64,000 nucleotides of DNA. Source: Saprospiraceae bacterium. Lineage in GTDB: Bacteria > Bacteroidota > Bacteroidia > Chitinophagales > Saprospiraceae. Below are positions 20,352 to 30,768 of the stretch, in pieces. Location of the stretch: contig JADKAS010000005.1 of the NCBI GenBank assembly GCA_016715245.1, positions 135,793-199,792 of the forward strand, given 5' to 3'. The translations under genes were made by a program, and so were the position numbers. The notes under the pieces were generated by a model, which did no database searches, had not been told where the DNA came from, and saw nothing but the letters and a program-made list of their open reading frames with translations. Every line of letters begins with the position of its first letter. Positions within the stretch are counted from its first letter, which is position 1.

Positions 20352-21605
20352 TTATTTTTTAAATGCCTTTTGTATTTTTTCAACATAATCAAGTTTCTCC
20401 CAAGTAAATGTTTCCACTTTTAATGTTTTTACATTTCCCGAACCATCTTTAAAAGTAACCTTTTTGGTTTCTGAAGTCCTTCCCATATGTCCGTAGGCCG
20501 CAGCATCCGAATAAATAGGATTTCTGAGTTTAAGCCTTTGTTCAATGGCATAAGGTCTCATATCAAAAATATCATACACTTTTTTGGCGATGTCACCATC
20601 TGACATATTTACTTTTGAGGAATTATACGTGTTAACATAAATATTGGTCGGTTTTGCTACACCTATTGCGTAAGAAACCTGCACTAAAACTTCATCACAT
20701 ATTCCAGCAGCAACAAGATTTTTTGCTATATGTCTGGTTGCATAAGCCGCCGATCTGTCAACTTTGCTTGGGTCTTTACCTGAAAAAGCACCGCCTCCGT
20801 GTGCGCCTTTTCCTCCGTACGTATCCACAATAATTTTTCGCCCTGTCAGTCCTGTGTCACCATGAGGTCCTCCAATGACAAACTTACCGGTAGGGTTGAC
20901 ATGATATATAATTTTATCCGTAAATAATTTCTTCAGTGATGGTTTCAATTGTTTTATGACAGCAGGTATTACGATGGTTTTAACATCATTTTTAATAACT
21001 TCAAGCATTTTGGCATCCTTGTCAAAGGGATCGTGTTGTGTAGAAACAACAATACTGTCAATACGAATCGGGTTATTATTGTCATCATATTCTATGGTAA
21101 CCTGAGATTTGGCATCAGGTCTCAAATATTTCATTTTTTTGCCTTCTTTTCTGATATCGGCAAGAACATGTAAAATTTTATGTGAGAGATCCAGTGCTAA
21201 TGGCATGTAATTATCAGTTTCACTGGTTGCATAACCAAACATCATTCCCTGATCGCCTGCTCCCTGATCTTCCTTTTTTTTGCGGTCAACTCCCTGATTA
21301 ATATCAGGTGACTGCTCATGTATGGCAGATAAAATTCCACAGGAATTTGCTTCAAACATATACTCAGATTTGGTATATCCTATTCGTTTGATCACATCAC
21401 GGGCAATTTGTTGTACATCAAGATATGTGTTGGATTTAACTTCACCTGCCAGAATCACCTGACCTGTTGTAACAAGGGTTTCGCATGCCACTTTAGATTC
21501 TGGGTCAAAAGCAATAAAATGATCTACAAGAGCGTCTGAAATTTGATCCGCAACTTTATCCGGATGTCCTTCCGATACTGATTCTGATGTAAATAAATAG
21601 GGCAT
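20352..21605 (-). CDS. metK: S-adenosylmethionine synthetase
   Basis: 417 residues, full length. It makes S-adenosylmethionine from methionine and ATP. Motifs: [20 protein letters not shown] at the N-terminus, [33 protein letters not shown] and [19 protein letters not shown]. No SAM riboswitch-like structure was seen in the 145 bp upstream. Convergent with the broken OmpA gene. Confidence 0.98.
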   Translation of the reverse strand: MPYLFTSESVSEGHPDKVADQISDALVDHFIAFDPESKVACETLVTTGQVILAGEVKSNTYLDVQQIARDVIKRIGYTKSEYMFEANSCGILSAIHEQSPDINQGVDRKKKEDQGAGDQGMMFGYATSETDNYMPLALDLSHKILHVLADIRKEGKKMKYLRPDAKSQVTIEYDDNNNPIRIDSIVVSTQHDPFDKDAKMLEVIKNDVKTIVIPAVIKQLKPSLKKLFTDKIIYHVNPTGKFVIGGPHGDTGLTGRKIIVDTYGGKGAHGGGAFSGKDPSKVDRSAAYATRHIAKNLVAAGICDEVLVQVSYAIGVAKPTNIYVNTYNSSKVNMSDGDIAKKVYDIFDMRPYAIEQRLKLRNPIYSDAAAYGHMGRTSETKKVTFKDGSGNVKTLKVETFTWEKLDYVEKIQKAFKK

Positions 21606-21750
21606 TTTTCTTTATTTTTATATATTATTATTTAAACTTTTTTTATCAAGGCCGTAAAATTAAACCAATCTTCATATTTGTATTATAAAGTATTTGTATT
21701 TATTTTAAAAAACAGAAACTTTTCTTTAAAAAGCCAGGGTTTCTGACCAT

Positions 21751-23136
21751 TTAAATCATTTTTTCAGGTCTGACCCATTCGTCAAATTCTTCAGAAGTCA
21801 AATACTCCAGTTTAATAGCTGCCTGTCTGAGAGAAGTACCTTCTTTATGTGCTTTTTTAGCAATTTCTGCTGCCTTATCGTATCCGATTTTAGTATTTAA
21901 TGCTGTCACAAGCATTAATGAATTTTCCAGATTATGTTGTATCCTGGGTACATTTGCTTCAATACCCATAGCACAGTTATCATTAAAACTCATACAAGCA
22001 TCACCAATAAGGTTGGCTGACATCAAAAAATTAAATATCATTACAGGTTTAAATACATTCAACTGGAAATGACCAGTCATCCCTCCGATATTAATCGCCA
22101 CATCGTTTCCTAAAACCTGTGCCATGGCCATCGTTAAAGCTTCTGACTGTGTCGGATTTACTTTCCCCGGCATTATGGAGGATCCGGGTTCATTTTCAGG
22201 AATGTTAATTTCTCCGATACCACATCGTGGACCAGAGGCAAGCATTCTGATATCATTCCCGATTTTCATTAAAGAAACCGCTACTGTTTTTAATGCCCCA
22301 TGTGCCTCTACAATAGCGTCGTGTGCTGATAAACCTTCAAATTTATTTTTTCCCGTGATGAAAGGGAGGTCGGTAATGTTGGCTATTTTTTCAGCAACTA
22401 ATTTGTCATATCCCTTAGGAGTATTGAGTCCTGTTCCTACAGCAGTTCCTCCCAGCGCCAGTTCTGACAAATGTTTATATGTGTTTTTTATAGCCGCAAT
22501 TCCATGTTCAAGTTGTGATACATATCCGCTTAATTCCTGACCAAGTGTCAAAGGAGTTGCATCCATAAAATGAGTTCTGCCGATTTTAACCACTTTCATG
22601 AATTTTTTTGATTTTTCATGAAGGGTGTTCTTCAATACTTCTAAACCCGGAACAGTAACCTCAACCAAAACTTTATAAGCTGCAATGTGCATGGCTGTAG
22701 GAAAAGTATCATTGGAAGATTGAGATTTATTAACATCATCATTCGGGTGAAGAACCTTTTTCTCATCCATCAAATTTCCGCCTTGTATGACATGTGCCCT
22801 GTTGGCAATGACCTCATTGACGTTCATGTTGGATTGTGTTCCGGATCCGGTTTGCCAAACAACCAGTGGAAACTGGTCATCGAGTTTTCCTGCCAAAATC
22901 TCTTTACATACTTTTTCAATTAATATCAATTTATTTTTTGGCAAAACCCCAAGGTCATGATTGGCTTGAGCTGCTGCCATTTTTAAAATGGCAAATCCCT
23001 GAATAATTTCTTTTGGCATAATATGTCCTCCGATTTTAAAATTTTCAGAAGATCTTTGTGTTTGTGCTCCCCAGTATTTGTCTGCCGGAACATTAATAAA
23101 CCCCATGCTGTCTTTTTCTTTTCTATAATTTGCCAT
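21751..23136 (-). CDS. fumC: Fumarate hydratase class II
   Basis: 461 residues from the ATG at 23136 ([20 protein letters not shown]). It interconverts fumarate and malate in the TCA cycle. Family signature [17 protein letters not shown] is present, with [18 protein letters not shown] near the N-terminus, [15 protein letters not shown] in the centre and [16 protein letters not shown]. An upstream in-frame ATG at 23226 lies beyond a likely promoter element and would add 30 residues with no homology to the family. Same strand as metK but 145 bp apart, so probably independent. Confidence 0.97.
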   Translation of the reverse strand: MANYRKEKDSMGFINVPADKYWGAQTQRSSENFKIGGHIMPKEIIQGFAILKMAAAQANHDLGVLPKNKLILIEKVCKEILAGKLDDQFPLVVWQTGSGTQSNMNVNEVIANRAHVIQGGNLMDEKKVLHPNDDVNKSQSSNDTFPTAMHIAAYKVLVEVTVPGLEVLKNTLHEKSKKFMKVVKIGRTHFMDATPLTLGQELSGYVSQLEHGIAAIKNTYKHLSELALGGTAVGTGLNTPKGYDKLVAEKIANITDLPFITGKNKFEGLSAHDAIVEAHGALKTVAVSLMKIGNDIRMLASGPRCGIGEINIPENEPGSSIMPGKVNPTQSEALTMAMAQVLGNDVAINIGGMTGHFQLNVFKPVMIFNFLMSANLIGDACMSFNDNCAMGIEANVPRIQHNLENSLMLVTALNTKIGYDKAAEIAKKAHKEGTSLRQAAIKLEYLTSEEFDEWVRPEKMI

Positions 23137-23158
23137 GACTTTTTTATTTTTAGAAGCG

Positions 23159-23166
23159 CAAAGATA
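23159..23166 (-). promoter_or_regulatory. Likely -7 promoter element of fumC
   Basis: TATCTTTG on the minus strand, 22 bp before the ATG at 23136. The expected -33 TTG is not clear. It supports the shorter fumC start. Confidence 0.45.
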
Positions 23167-23407
23167 CGAAGAACACCAATCTTTAAAAAATCTTTTATAG
23201 GCTATATAAAAATAATCTTTGTGCAAAAAAATACCTTACTTTGCATCAAATTATATTATCCCTGATAAATATCTTTTATTTATTTGAATGAAATATGAAT
23301 CTTGCTTTTCGGTCACAAACCTATTTGACAAAAATTATAACCATTCCGCAATAATCCGGACTTTTCAATTGGCTTTGAATTATCATGGTAATTAAAAAAA
23401 TATTAAG

Positions 23408-25045
23408 ATGAAAATTTGTGTTGCTCAACTGAATTATCACATTGGAAATTTTGAATCAAATCTGAAAAAGATGATGAATGCCATTGAGGATGCAAAAAGT
23501 CAAAATGCTGATATCATTTGTTTTGCTGAATTAGCTACTTGTGGATATCCGCCACGAGATTTTCTGGAATTTGATGATTTTATCAGACTTTCGAATGAGA
23601 GTATTCATCAATTACAAAAAATGAGCCACGATATAGCCATTGTTGTTGGATCTCCTTCTAAAAACCCAAGAGCAGAGGGAAAAGATTTGTACAATTCTGT
23701 TTTCTTTCTTTACAATGGTGAAATTCAACATGTCCAGCATAAAACACTTTTACCAACATATGATGTATTTGATGAATACCGATATTTTGACCCGGCAGAT
23801 AAATTTGAGGTAGTCTCCTTCAAAGGTAAAAAAATTGCCCTTACCGTTTGTGAAGATATTTGGAATATTGGTAATGAAAATCCCCTGTATACTATATGTC
23901 CAATGGATGAAATGATGCCTCACAAACCTGATTTGATGATCAATGTTTCTGCCTCCCCATTTTCATACAGTCACGCAGAAGAGAGGTTACATATATTGAG
24001 GTGTAATGCAAATAGATATAAAGTACCTATATTTTATGTAAATCAGGTAGGAGCTCAGACTGAACTGATTTTTGACGGAGGTTCTGTAGTTGTATCCCCT
24101 GATGGGGTGATTTATGAAGAAATGTCATACTTCGTAGAAGAAAACAAGGTTTTTGATCTTGAATCAGTCATCAGAGGTGGTGTAAAAAAGGAACAACCAA
24201 AAGATAAAATTAAAGACATTCATGATGCTTTAGTTTTGGGATTGCAGGATTATTTTAATAAATTGGGCTTTGCTAAAGCCGTTTTAGGGTTGTCCGGAGG
24301 AATTGATTCTGCCATTACATTGGTTTTGGCCGTCAGAGCCCTGGGAAAGGATAATGTCAGAGTTTTAATGATGCCCTCTCAGTTTTCTTCTCAACATAGT
24401 CTTGATGATGCTTTGGTTCTTGCTGAAAAATTAGGAATTTATTATAATATTATTCCTATCAAAGAAATGTATGATTCCTTTATGATTCATTTACAACCCA
24501 TATTTCAGGATGCTCCGTTTAATGTGACAGAAGAAAATATTCAGGCAAGAATAAGAGGAATACTGAACATGGCCATTTCAAATAAATTTGGAAATATCTT
24601 ATTAAACACAACAAATAAAAGTGAAATGGCCGTAGGTTACGGAACGCTTTACGGGGATTTGTGCGGCGGTCTTTCTGTAATAGGAGATGTGTACAAAACA
24701 GATGTATACAGATTGGCGGCTTATATAAATAAAGATGAAAACATCATCCCTCAAAATACCATCAGCAAACCTCCTTCAGCAGAACTACGACCAAATCAAA
24801 AAGATAGTGACAGTCTGCCGGAATATGACATTTTGGATCCTATTCTCTATAAATATATAGAAGAATGTAAAGGTCCTGATGAAATTATTAAAGAAGGTTT
24901 TGATGAAACTTTAGTTAAAAGAATTCTCAGACTGGTAAATATAAATGAATTTAAAAGACATCAGACAGCACCTGTATTAAGAGTAACTTCCAAAGCATTT
25001 GGTGTGGGAAGGAGAATGCCTATAGTTGGAAAATATTTAAGTTAA
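23408..25045 (+). CDS. nadE: Glutamine-dependent NAD+ synthase
   Basis: 545 residues in two domains. Residues 1-260 are a nitrilase-type glutaminase with the Glu-Lys-Cys triad visible (Glu41 in FAELATCGYPP, Lys112 in HKTLLPTYDVFDE, Cys148 in TVCEDIW). Residues ~270-545 are the ammonia-dependent NAD synthetase with the PP-loop SGGIDS at 296-301, then NTTNKSEMAVGYGTLYGD. It amidates deamido-NAD to NAD and so completes the pathway that NadD enters. It stands alone or with the next gene, 31 bp downstream. Confidence 0.97.
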   Translation: MKICVAQLNYHIGNFESNLKKMMNAIEDAKSQNADIICFAELATCGYPPRDFLEFDDFIRLSNESIHQLQKMSHDIAIVVGSPSKNPRAEGKDLYNSVFFLYNGEIQHVQHKTLLPTYDVFDEYRYFDPADKFEVVSFKGKKIALTVCEDIWNIGNENPLYTICPMDEMMPHKPDLMINVSASPFSYSHAEERLHILRCNANRYKVPIFYVNQVGAQTELIFDGGSVVVSPDGVIYEEMSYFVEENKVFDLESVIRGGVKKEQPKDKIKDIHDALVLGLQDYFNKLGFAKAVLGLSGGIDSAITLVLAVRALGKDNVRVLMMPSQFSSQHSLDDALVLAEKLGIYYNIIPIKEMYDSFMIHLQPIFQDAPFNVTEENIQARIRGILNMAISNKFGNILLNTTNKSEMAVGYGTLYGDLCGGLSVIGDVYKTDVYRLAAYINKDENIIPQNTISKPPSAELRPNQKDSDSLPEYDILDPILYKYIEECKGPDEIIKEGFDETLVKRILRLVNINEFKRHQTAPVLRVTSKAFGVGRRMPIVGKYLS

Positions 25046-25076
25046 TTGATAAATTCTTTTTGTAAACATCAACATT

Positions 25077-26906
25077 ATGTTCCTTAAAAATTGTAAGCCT
25101 CTTTTAAATTTTCCGGAATTGAGTATCCTGTTTTTCAAATATAGAATAATTATTGGTTTAACACTTGTCTTACCCGTTCCCAACACGTATGCTCAATCCC
25201 CTTATATTTTAAGAAATTCTGTGGAACATCATATTCTGGACAGAATAGAAATTCTGCAGCTAAGCGATACTTTTTTAATGTCATCTGTTAATAATCTGGA
25301 GGCAAAAAATGCTGTGGAAATCGTTTTACCTGTTTGGGCAAATTCCGAACTTTCTGAAAAAGAAAAGTTTAACTTTAAATACCTTTTTAAACAAAATATA
25401 GAATTTTTGCCAGAAAAAAATGTTCCGGGGGAAACAAACAATTCTTTTTTTAAAAATAATAATGAAGAAAATCGGGACATTGAAAACATAAACAAAGAGT
25501 ACTTCAACAGAAATCCGATTTGGAAATATTTCTATAAAACACAAGCCTTTTTCTGGCATCTGGAAACACCCTCTTTCAGCTTATATGTAAATCCAATTGT
25601 ACATATTCAGTACACCAACGAAAGGGATAATTCCAATATTATTTTTCAAAACACCCGTGGTGCTGAGTTAAAGGGATACATAGATAAAAAAGTTTATTTT
25701 TATGCTCAGATTCTTGAAAATCAAAGGTCTTTTGCTTCGTATGTTCAATCTTCCATTGACAAATACAAAGCGATTCCCGGTCAGGGTTTCAGCAAAGGAT
25801 TTCAAAGTTCGGTTTTAGACAATATTAATGGCTACGATTATTTTAATGCAAGAACGTATGTCGGTTTTAATCCGGTAAAGAGTATTCAAATAGAATTAGG
25901 GCATGGAAATCATTTTATAGGCACCGGAATCCGGTCTTTGTTATTATCAGACTTCAGTCATAATTACTTTTATTTAAAACTAAATACCAAAATCTGGAAG
26001 TTTCACTATCAAAATCTTTTTAATGAACTTTCTCCAATTTCAACACTGATATCCAGAGGAGGTGACAATTTGCTTCCTAAAAAATATACGGCCACCCATT
26101 ATCTGGCTTTCAGGCCGAACCAAAAGTTTGAGTTAGGCCTTTTTGAAACCGTTATTTTTGCAAGAGAAAATCATTTTGAATTTCAATACTTAAATCCATT
26201 GATTTTATATAGAGCGGTAGAACATTTTTTGGGAAGTCCTGATAACGTCATGCTTGGATTAAATGCAAAATGGAATTTTTTGAAAAAATTTTCTTTATAC
26301 GGCCAGATCTTACTCGATGAATTGAATACCAAGGAACTTTTCAAAAATTCAGGATGGTGGGCAAACAAATTTGGTGGACAAATTGGCGTTAAATATGTCA
26401 ATGCTTTCGGAATTGATCAATTAGATCTTCAATTGGAGTATAATGTTGTCAATCCTTACACCTATTCTCATAGGGACACTTTAAATGGTTTTTCACCATT
26501 TTCTGTTGCTAATTATTCCAACCATAATCAACCTTTAGCACATCCTCTGGGGGCCAATTTTCGGGAATGGATAGGTATTATAAGGTATAAACCTATAAAC
26601 ACATTATTTTTACAGACAAGAATTATAAGTGCTTTATATGGCGATGATATAGATGGTAAAAATTATGGACAAAATATTTTACTTTCCAGTGATACCCGAC
26701 CAAACGAATACGGCAATTTTATAGGTCAGGGAAATAAAACAACGATTTTTAATGTAAATCTTGATATTAGTTATGCTTTTTATCACAATTGTTTTGTTGA
26801 TGCAAAATATCAATACAGATTGACCCGACAGGAAAAAAACAACAACATATCTTTGTATTCACTTGGATTAAGAATAAATATACCTGATATTCCTATTGAT
26901 TACTAG
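25077..26906 (+). CDS. Wzi/RemB-like outer-membrane beta-barrel protein
   Basis: 609 residues with an N-terminal hydrophobic export segment ending near YAQ (~residue 40), then a region rich in aromatic beta strands. Features such as GLFETVIFARENHFEFQYLN, the following PLILYRAVEHFLGSPDNVML and the closing amphipathic strands (LDISYAFYHNCFVDAKYQYR) resemble the capsule-assembly Wzi family, which in gliding Bacteroidota includes RemB. The protein is predicted to sit in the outer membrane. Which role applies, surface polysaccharide attachment or gliding, cannot be decided from sequence. It follows nadE by 31 bp, although the functions look unrelated. Confidence 0.65.
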   Translation: MFLKNCKPLLNFPELSILFFKYRIIIGLTLVLPVPNTYAQSPYILRNSVEHHILDRIEILQLSDTFLMSSVNNLEAKNAVEIVLPVWANSELSEKEKFNFKYLFKQNIEFLPEKNVPGETNNSFFKNNNEENRDIENINKEYFNRNPIWKYFYKTQAFFWHLETPSFSLYVNPIVHIQYTNERDNSNIIFQNTRGAELKGYIDKKVYFYAQILENQRSFASYVQSSIDKYKAIPGQGFSKGFQSSVLDNINGYDYFNARTYVGFNPVKSIQIELGHGNHFIGTGIRSLLLSDFSHNYFYLKLNTKIWKFHYQNLFNELSPISTLISRGGDNLLPKKYTATHYLAFRPNQKFELGLFETVIFARENHFEFQYLNPLILYRAVEHFLGSPDNVMLGLNAKWNFLKKFSLYGQILLDELNTKELFKNSGWWANKFGGQIGVKYVNAFGIDQLDLQLEYNVVNPYTYSHRDTLNGFSPFSVANYSNHNQPLAHPLGANFREWIGIIRYKPINTLFLQTRIISALYGDDIDGKNYGQNILLSSDTRPNEYGNFIGQGNKTTIFNVNLDISYAFYHNCFVDAKYQYRLTRQEKNNNISLYSLGLRINIPDIPIDY

Positions 26907-26957
26907 TACGGAATTGTGAATTTTACGCAATTTTTTCAAAAAATACCAGAAAATGAT

Positions 26958-26965
26958 TACTTTTG
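26958..26965 (+). promoter_or_regulatory. Likely -7 promoter element for the 26990-28903 gene group
   Basis: TACTTTTG fits TAnnTTTG, 24 bp before the ATG at 26990. The -33 box is degenerate. Confidence 0.4.
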
Positions 26966-26989
26966 CGCCACTTTTTTTAGAACACGATA

Positions 26990-27358
26990 ATGGAAAGTTG
27001 GGAATTGGATTTTGAATGGCTTAAAGTAAGGCATATTGTCAAAGGGGCCATGAACAAAGATCATTTACCTGATCTTCAAACTGTTTTGTTTCTTATTGGA
27101 ATTCAGGAATTAGGTTCCTGGCCAAAAGAAAACTTTACCAAAGAGGAAAAAAAAGATTTAATGCATGTGGCTGTTTGTACCCTTTTGGAGCCTGACGGAT
27201 ATTATGTTTTTGAAGGAAGGGATCAGGATGGCTGGCCACATTGGAAAGAAAATAGCTCTTTTACCATAAAAGGTGTCCAGGAACAGGAAAAAATTCTTGT
27301 TCAAAACATCATAAAATACTTTAAAGAATATAACGAAATTGATACTTTTACTTTATAA
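26990..27358 (+). CDS. Conserved hypothetical protein of Bacteroidota type
   Basis: 122 residues, cytoplasmic, acidic with several Trp (MESWELDFEWLKVRHIVKGA; LIGIQELGSWPKENFTKEEK; GRDQDGWPHW). The whole protein is consistent with a small helical conserved family seen in Bacteroidota, but I cannot attach a function. It begins a run of same-strand genes: 10 bp to the first peptidyl-prolyl isomerase, then overlapping or closely spaced genes to 29648. Confidence 0.65.
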   Translation: MESWELDFEWLKVRHIVKGAMNKDHLPDLQTVLFLIGIQELGSWPKENFTKEEKKDLMHVAVCTLLEPDGYYVFEGRDQDGWPHWKENSSFTIKGVQEQEKILVQNIIKYFKEYNEIDTFTL

Positions 27359-27368
27359 ATTATAAAAA

Positions 27369-28019
27369 ATGAAACCAATATTTTTTTTATTAACACTGAC
27401 GATAACACTGTTCTTTTCTTCTTGTGCCGAAGAGTTAAAGCAAGTTTCCATCACAACAGAATATGGTGAAATTGTAGTTGAATTATACAATACAACACCT
27501 AAACACAGAGATAATTTTTTAAAACTGATAGATCAGGCATATTATGATGGTACGCTGATGCACAGGGTAGTAAAAGGATTTATAGTTCAGGGTGGTGATC
27601 CGGATTCTAAAAAAGCACAGCCTCAGTCTTTGCTTGGAAAAGGAGGTCCCGGATATACTATTCCCGGAGAATTTAAAGAATATCATACCAAAGGAGCTTT
27701 GGCTGCTGCGCGACAAAAAGATGCTTTAAATCCTGACAAAGAATCTTCAGGCAGCCAGTTTTATTTCGTTCACGGGAATTCTGTTGATGAAGCCACTTTA
27801 AGCAACTTAGAAAATTCAAAAGATATTAAATACACTGATAAACAAAAACAAGATTATTTAAAGAATGGTGGCACCCCACAACTTGACGGAGAATATACCG
27901 TTTTTGGTCATGTAATATCTGGTATTGAAGTAATTGATAAAATAGCCGAAGTCGAAAGAGGCGTTGCAGACAGACCACTTAAAGACATTAAAGTAACATC
28001 GGTAAAGAGAGTAAAATAA
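27369..28019 (+). CDS. Cyclophilin-type peptidyl-prolyl isomerase lipoprotein
   Basis: 216 residues. Lipoprotein signal with Cys19 in LFFSSC, so it acts in the periplasm or on the envelope, catalysing cis-trans isomerisation of X-Pro bonds. The cyclophilin core is clear: RDNFLKLIDQAYYDGTLMHR, VVKGFIVQGGDPDS, GGPGYTIPGEF, KGALAAAR, SSGSQFYFVHG, and TVFGHVISGIEVIDKIAEV. Its stop codon shares one base with the ATG of a second cyclophilin gene (TAATG), so the two are translationally coupled. Confidence 0.93.
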   Translation: MKPIFFLLTLTITLFFSSCAEELKQVSITTEYGEIVVELYNTTPKHRDNFLKLIDQAYYDGTLMHRVVKGFIVQGGDPDSKKAQPQSLLGKGGPGYTIPGEFKEYHTKGALAAARQKDALNPDKESSGSQFYFVHGNSVDEATLSNLENSKDIKYTDKQKQDYLKNGGTPQLDGEYTVFGHVISGIEVIDKIAEVERGVADRPLKDIKVTSVKRVK

Positions 28020-28903
28020 TGCAAAATTTTCTGGTTTTCTTATGGCTGATCCTGTTAGCGGGTTGCAGTGGGCCAAAGGCATATTTCGAAACCGGAGAAT
28101 TAAAAAACATTACCCCTGAAACTGTTTATTTTTCAAACTTATCAAGCAAGGCTGATCACTTTTTTTGGGATTTTGGCACAGGCATAAAAAGTACGGAAAA
28201 AAACCCTTCCTTTAGATACCTCACATCAGGCAGATATATTGTTAAACTGACCGCTTTTAAAAAAAAGAAAAAAAGCACTTTTTCAAAAGAGATTTTATTT
28301 GTTGCCCCCAGTGATTGTTTAATTGAAGTCAAGACCAGTAAAGGTTCTTTTCTAATAAAACTTCATGAAGAAACACCTTTACATAATGAAAATTTTCTTA
28401 AACTTATCCAACAGGAATTCTACACAGGAACCATTTTTCACAGGGTAATTAACGGATTTATGATTCAGGGAGGAGACCCTGAAACAAAACATCCTCAAAA
28501 AGATATTCGTTATGGTAATGGTGGTCCGGGTTATACCATTCCATCAGAAATTCATGACAAACATTTTCATATCAAGGGCGCATTGGCCGCTGCCAGAATC
28601 AGTGATGAATTCAACCTTAAAAAAGAATCTTCAGGGTCACAGTTTTATATCGTTCATGGAAGACCAGTAGATAAATTGCAATTAAAAATTTTTGAAAGTC
28701 AAAAAAACATATATTATAACATAAATGTTTCTGATATATATGAAACTAACGGAGGAGCTCCTCAATTAGATATGGAATATACCGTATTCGGACAGGTCAT
28801 TGAAGGGCTGGACATTATTGATGCAATAGCATCCAGTCCTACGGATTCATATGACAGACCAAAGGAAAATATATCAATAATTTCAATAACAGTAATAAAA
28901 TAA
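28019..28903 (+). CDS. Lipoprotein with PKD-like domain fused to cyclophilin peptidyl-prolyl isomerase
   Basis: 294 residues. Lipobox LLAGC with Cys16. Residues ~37-100 resemble a PKD beta-sandwich (FFWDFGTGIKSTEKNPSFRY, then SGRYIVKLTAF), followed by a cyclophilin domain (~105-294: ENFLKLIQQEFYTGTIFHRV, NGFMIQGGDPETKH, SSGSQFYIVHG, TVFGQVIEGLDIIDAIA). The domain joining suggests an isomerase held on an adhesive or spacer module, probably at the outer envelope. It starts on the last base of the paralogous cyclophilin gene and ends 7 bp before the ROK kinase gene. Tandem duplication with added PKD is an inference from the similar cores. Confidence 0.88.
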   Translation: MQNFLVFLWLILLAGCSGPKAYFETGELKNITPETVYFSNLSSKADHFFWDFGTGIKSTEKNPSFRYLTSGRYIVKLTAFKKKKKSTFSKEILFVAPSDCLIEVKTSKGSFLIKLHEETPLHNENFLKLIQQEFYTGTIFHRVINGFMIQGGDPETKHPQKDIRYGNGGPGYTIPSEIHDKHFHIKGALAAARISDEFNLKKESSGSQFYIVHGRPVDKLQLKIFESQKNIYYNINVSDIYETNGGAPQLDMEYTVFGQVIEGLDIIDAIASSPTDSYDRPKENISIISITVIK

Positions 28904-28910
28904 ATCAGAT

Positions 28911-29648
28911 ATGGAAGTTCTCGGGATAGATGTCGGCGCTACCGGTATAAAAGGGAGTATTGTAGATCTTTCAACAGGAACGCTGATAGGAGAAAAAGTG
29001 AAAATGAAAACTCCCAGTCCGGCAACTCCGGATTCTATTACTTCAAGTATTAAACAAATGATTGATGTTTTGCAGTGGACTGATAAACCTGTGGGTATTG
29101 GATTTCCTTCTATAGTAAAAGAAGGTGTTTGCTGGAGTGCCAGTAATATTGATACAGAATTTATTGGTTTTCCTATCCAGGACCATTTGGAAAAAGTTTT
29201 AAATACCAAAGTAAAAGTGGTGAATGACGCTGATGCCGCAGGTATTGCTGAAATGACTTTTGGTAAAGGAAAAACTTTGTCTGACAAACTGGTAATTTTT
29301 ATTACCTTGGGTACCGGTATTGGATCAGCTATATTTTACAAAGGGGTACTGGTTCCAAACTCAGAACTTGGTCATCTGTTTTATAAAAAAAGTGTTTTTG
29401 AAAAATATGCTTCCAATTCAGCAAGAGAATTAAAAGGATTGGGCTGGAAATCGTGGGCAAAAGAATTGAATGTATATTTACAACATTTAAATCATCTTTT
29501 TAGTCCTGATGTTATCTTAATAGGCGGTGGCGTCAGCAAACAATTTGATAAATACAAACCATATTTGAATGTAGAGTGTATGGTCGAAACAGCACAACTT
29601 TTAAACGACGCCGGAATTATTGGCTCTGCCATGTCTCTGCGTTCATAG
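28911..29648 (+). CDS. ppgK: ROK family kinase, polyphosphate glucokinase-like
   Basis: 245 residues. ROK/ASKHA fold: phosphate-1 motif GIDVGATGIKGSIVD near the N-terminus, NDADAAGIAEMTFGKG, then LGTGIGSAIFYKGVLVPNSE (glucose-binding ELGH follows), EKYAS and GGGVSKQF. The TP-P-TP stretch after the first motif and the LVPNSELGH / EKYAS elements are those of polyphosphate/ATP glucokinases, which phosphorylate glucose at position 6 with polyphosphate. Slightly short but complete. It ends the 26990-29648 gene run, although its link to the isomerases is unclear. Confidence 0.85.
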   Translation: MEVLGIDVGATGIKGSIVDLSTGTLIGEKVKMKTPSPATPDSITSSIKQMIDVLQWTDKPVGIGFPSIVKEGVCWSASNIDTEFIGFPIQDHLEKVLNTKVKVVNDADAAGIAEMTFGKGKTLSDKLVIFITLGTGIGSAIFYKGVLVPNSELGHLFYKKSVFEKYASNSARELKGLGWKSWAKELNVYLQHLNHLFSPDVILIGGGVSKQFDKYKPYLNVECMVETAQLLNDAGIIGSAMSLRS

Positions 29649-29721
29649 ACTTTCTTTTGATATTTACATACAAAAACATTTACCAACACGTTACTATACT
29701 TTATTAAGTTAAATCAAGCAA

Positions 29722-30576
29722 ATGCAAAAATTTATTCTGCTTTTTCTATTTCTTTTTATAATTAGTGTTCAATTTATGAACGCCCAAAAACTTGGAATCC
29801 GCGCCGGATTGAACTATTCAAAATTCCAGGGACCTGTCGAAACCGGAGTAAATGAAAAAAATATTTTGACCAATGGTTTTCATTTTGGTTTTACCTATGC
29901 CTACCCTATAATAGAAAATCTTTCTGTCAGAGGAGAATTAATGTATTCACAACTTGGAAATAAACTTGAATATGATGGTGAGTCATATTATAAAATCCGA
30001 TATGACGGAGGCATAATTAATGAAAAAGGGAACTCCATAATAGACTTAAAAGTAACTAATAATTATATAGGTCTTCCTGTAATGCTTCAATATACTTATA
30101 AAAAATTTGAAGTTTCATTTGGTGGATACTTCAATTATTTAATACAATCAAAAGGCAGCGGAACACAGAGATTTAAAAGTTACGATAAACCGGATGAAAT
30201 CTTTATGAAACAAACTCTTGACCATAATTACAAAAAAGACGAAGCAGGCAGTGGCTCACTGACAGGACCGGCAATTATTATAAATGACAAAAGTTTATTT
30301 TTATTTAAAAACACCGGAGCTTATTATCAATTTTCAAGTGCAGAAAAAAGTGGAAATCTTTACAACAACATTGATTACGGTTTGACAGGAGGATTGTCCT
30401 ATTTTTTTACAAAGGGCTTTTTTATGGGTTTACGATATGATTATGGGTTGACTGATTTGACAAATGATCGAATGGACCCATCCAGAAAATCATTGGATGA
30501 AAACGACGAATTTATATTTAAAAATGATTTTGACCGGCATATTTCGCTTCAGATTTCTTTGGGATTCAGATTTTAA
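29722..30576 (+). CDS. Outer-membrane beta-barrel protein (PorT/OMP_b-brl type)
   Basis: 284 residues with a signal peptide (MQKFILLFLFLFIISVQFMNA-Q) and the typical start of Bacteroidota porin-like barrels (KLGIRAGLNYSKFQGP). It alternates hydrophobic strands (HFGFTYAYPI, LSVRGELMYSQLG, FFMGLRYDYGLTDL) and ends in a strand closing with Phe (ISLQISLGFRF), the hallmark of Bam-inserted barrels. No specific role can be assigned. A strong bidirectional terminator follows. Confidence 0.8.
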   Translation: MQKFILLFLFLFIISVQFMNAQKLGIRAGLNYSKFQGPVETGVNEKNILTNGFHFGFTYAYPIIENLSVRGELMYSQLGNKLEYDGESYYKIRYDGGIINEKGNSIIDLKVTNNYIGLPVMLQYTYKKFEVSFGGYFNYLIQSKGSGTQRFKSYDKPDEIFMKQTLDHNYKKDEAGSGSLTGPAIIINDKSLFLFKNTGAYYQFSSAEKSGNLYNNIDYGLTGGLSYFFTKGFFMGLRYDYGLTDLTNDRMDPSRKSLDENDEFIFKNDFDRHISLQISLGFRF

Positions 30577-30710
30577 TCAGAGTTCTCCTGGAGTCACCAA
30601 AGCCTTGGTAATCATTTGATTTTCAAAGCTTTTTTTAAAATTGTTTTAAGGTACACAGGTATTGCACAGGTAAAACTAATATTAAATTATATAAATTCAT
30701 GAATATTATA

Positions 30711-30747
30711 AAAGAAGAGCAATGTATATTATCCATTGCTCTTCTTT
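30711..30747. terminator. Bidirectional rho-independent terminator between convergent genes
   Basis: A perfect 14-bp inverted repeat (AAAGAAGAGCAATG / CATTGCTCTTCTTT) with a 9-nt loop and T/A-rich flanks. It serves the barrel gene on the plus strand and the giant M23 gene on the minus strand. Confidence 0.85.
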
Positions 30748-30768
30748 GTTTTGTAAAAAATATGGATA

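Noticed and set aside
21606..21750. SAM riboswitch upstream of metK
   Set aside because: The 145-bp leader is simple AT-rich sequence without a conserved stem or pseudoknot pattern that I can recognise.
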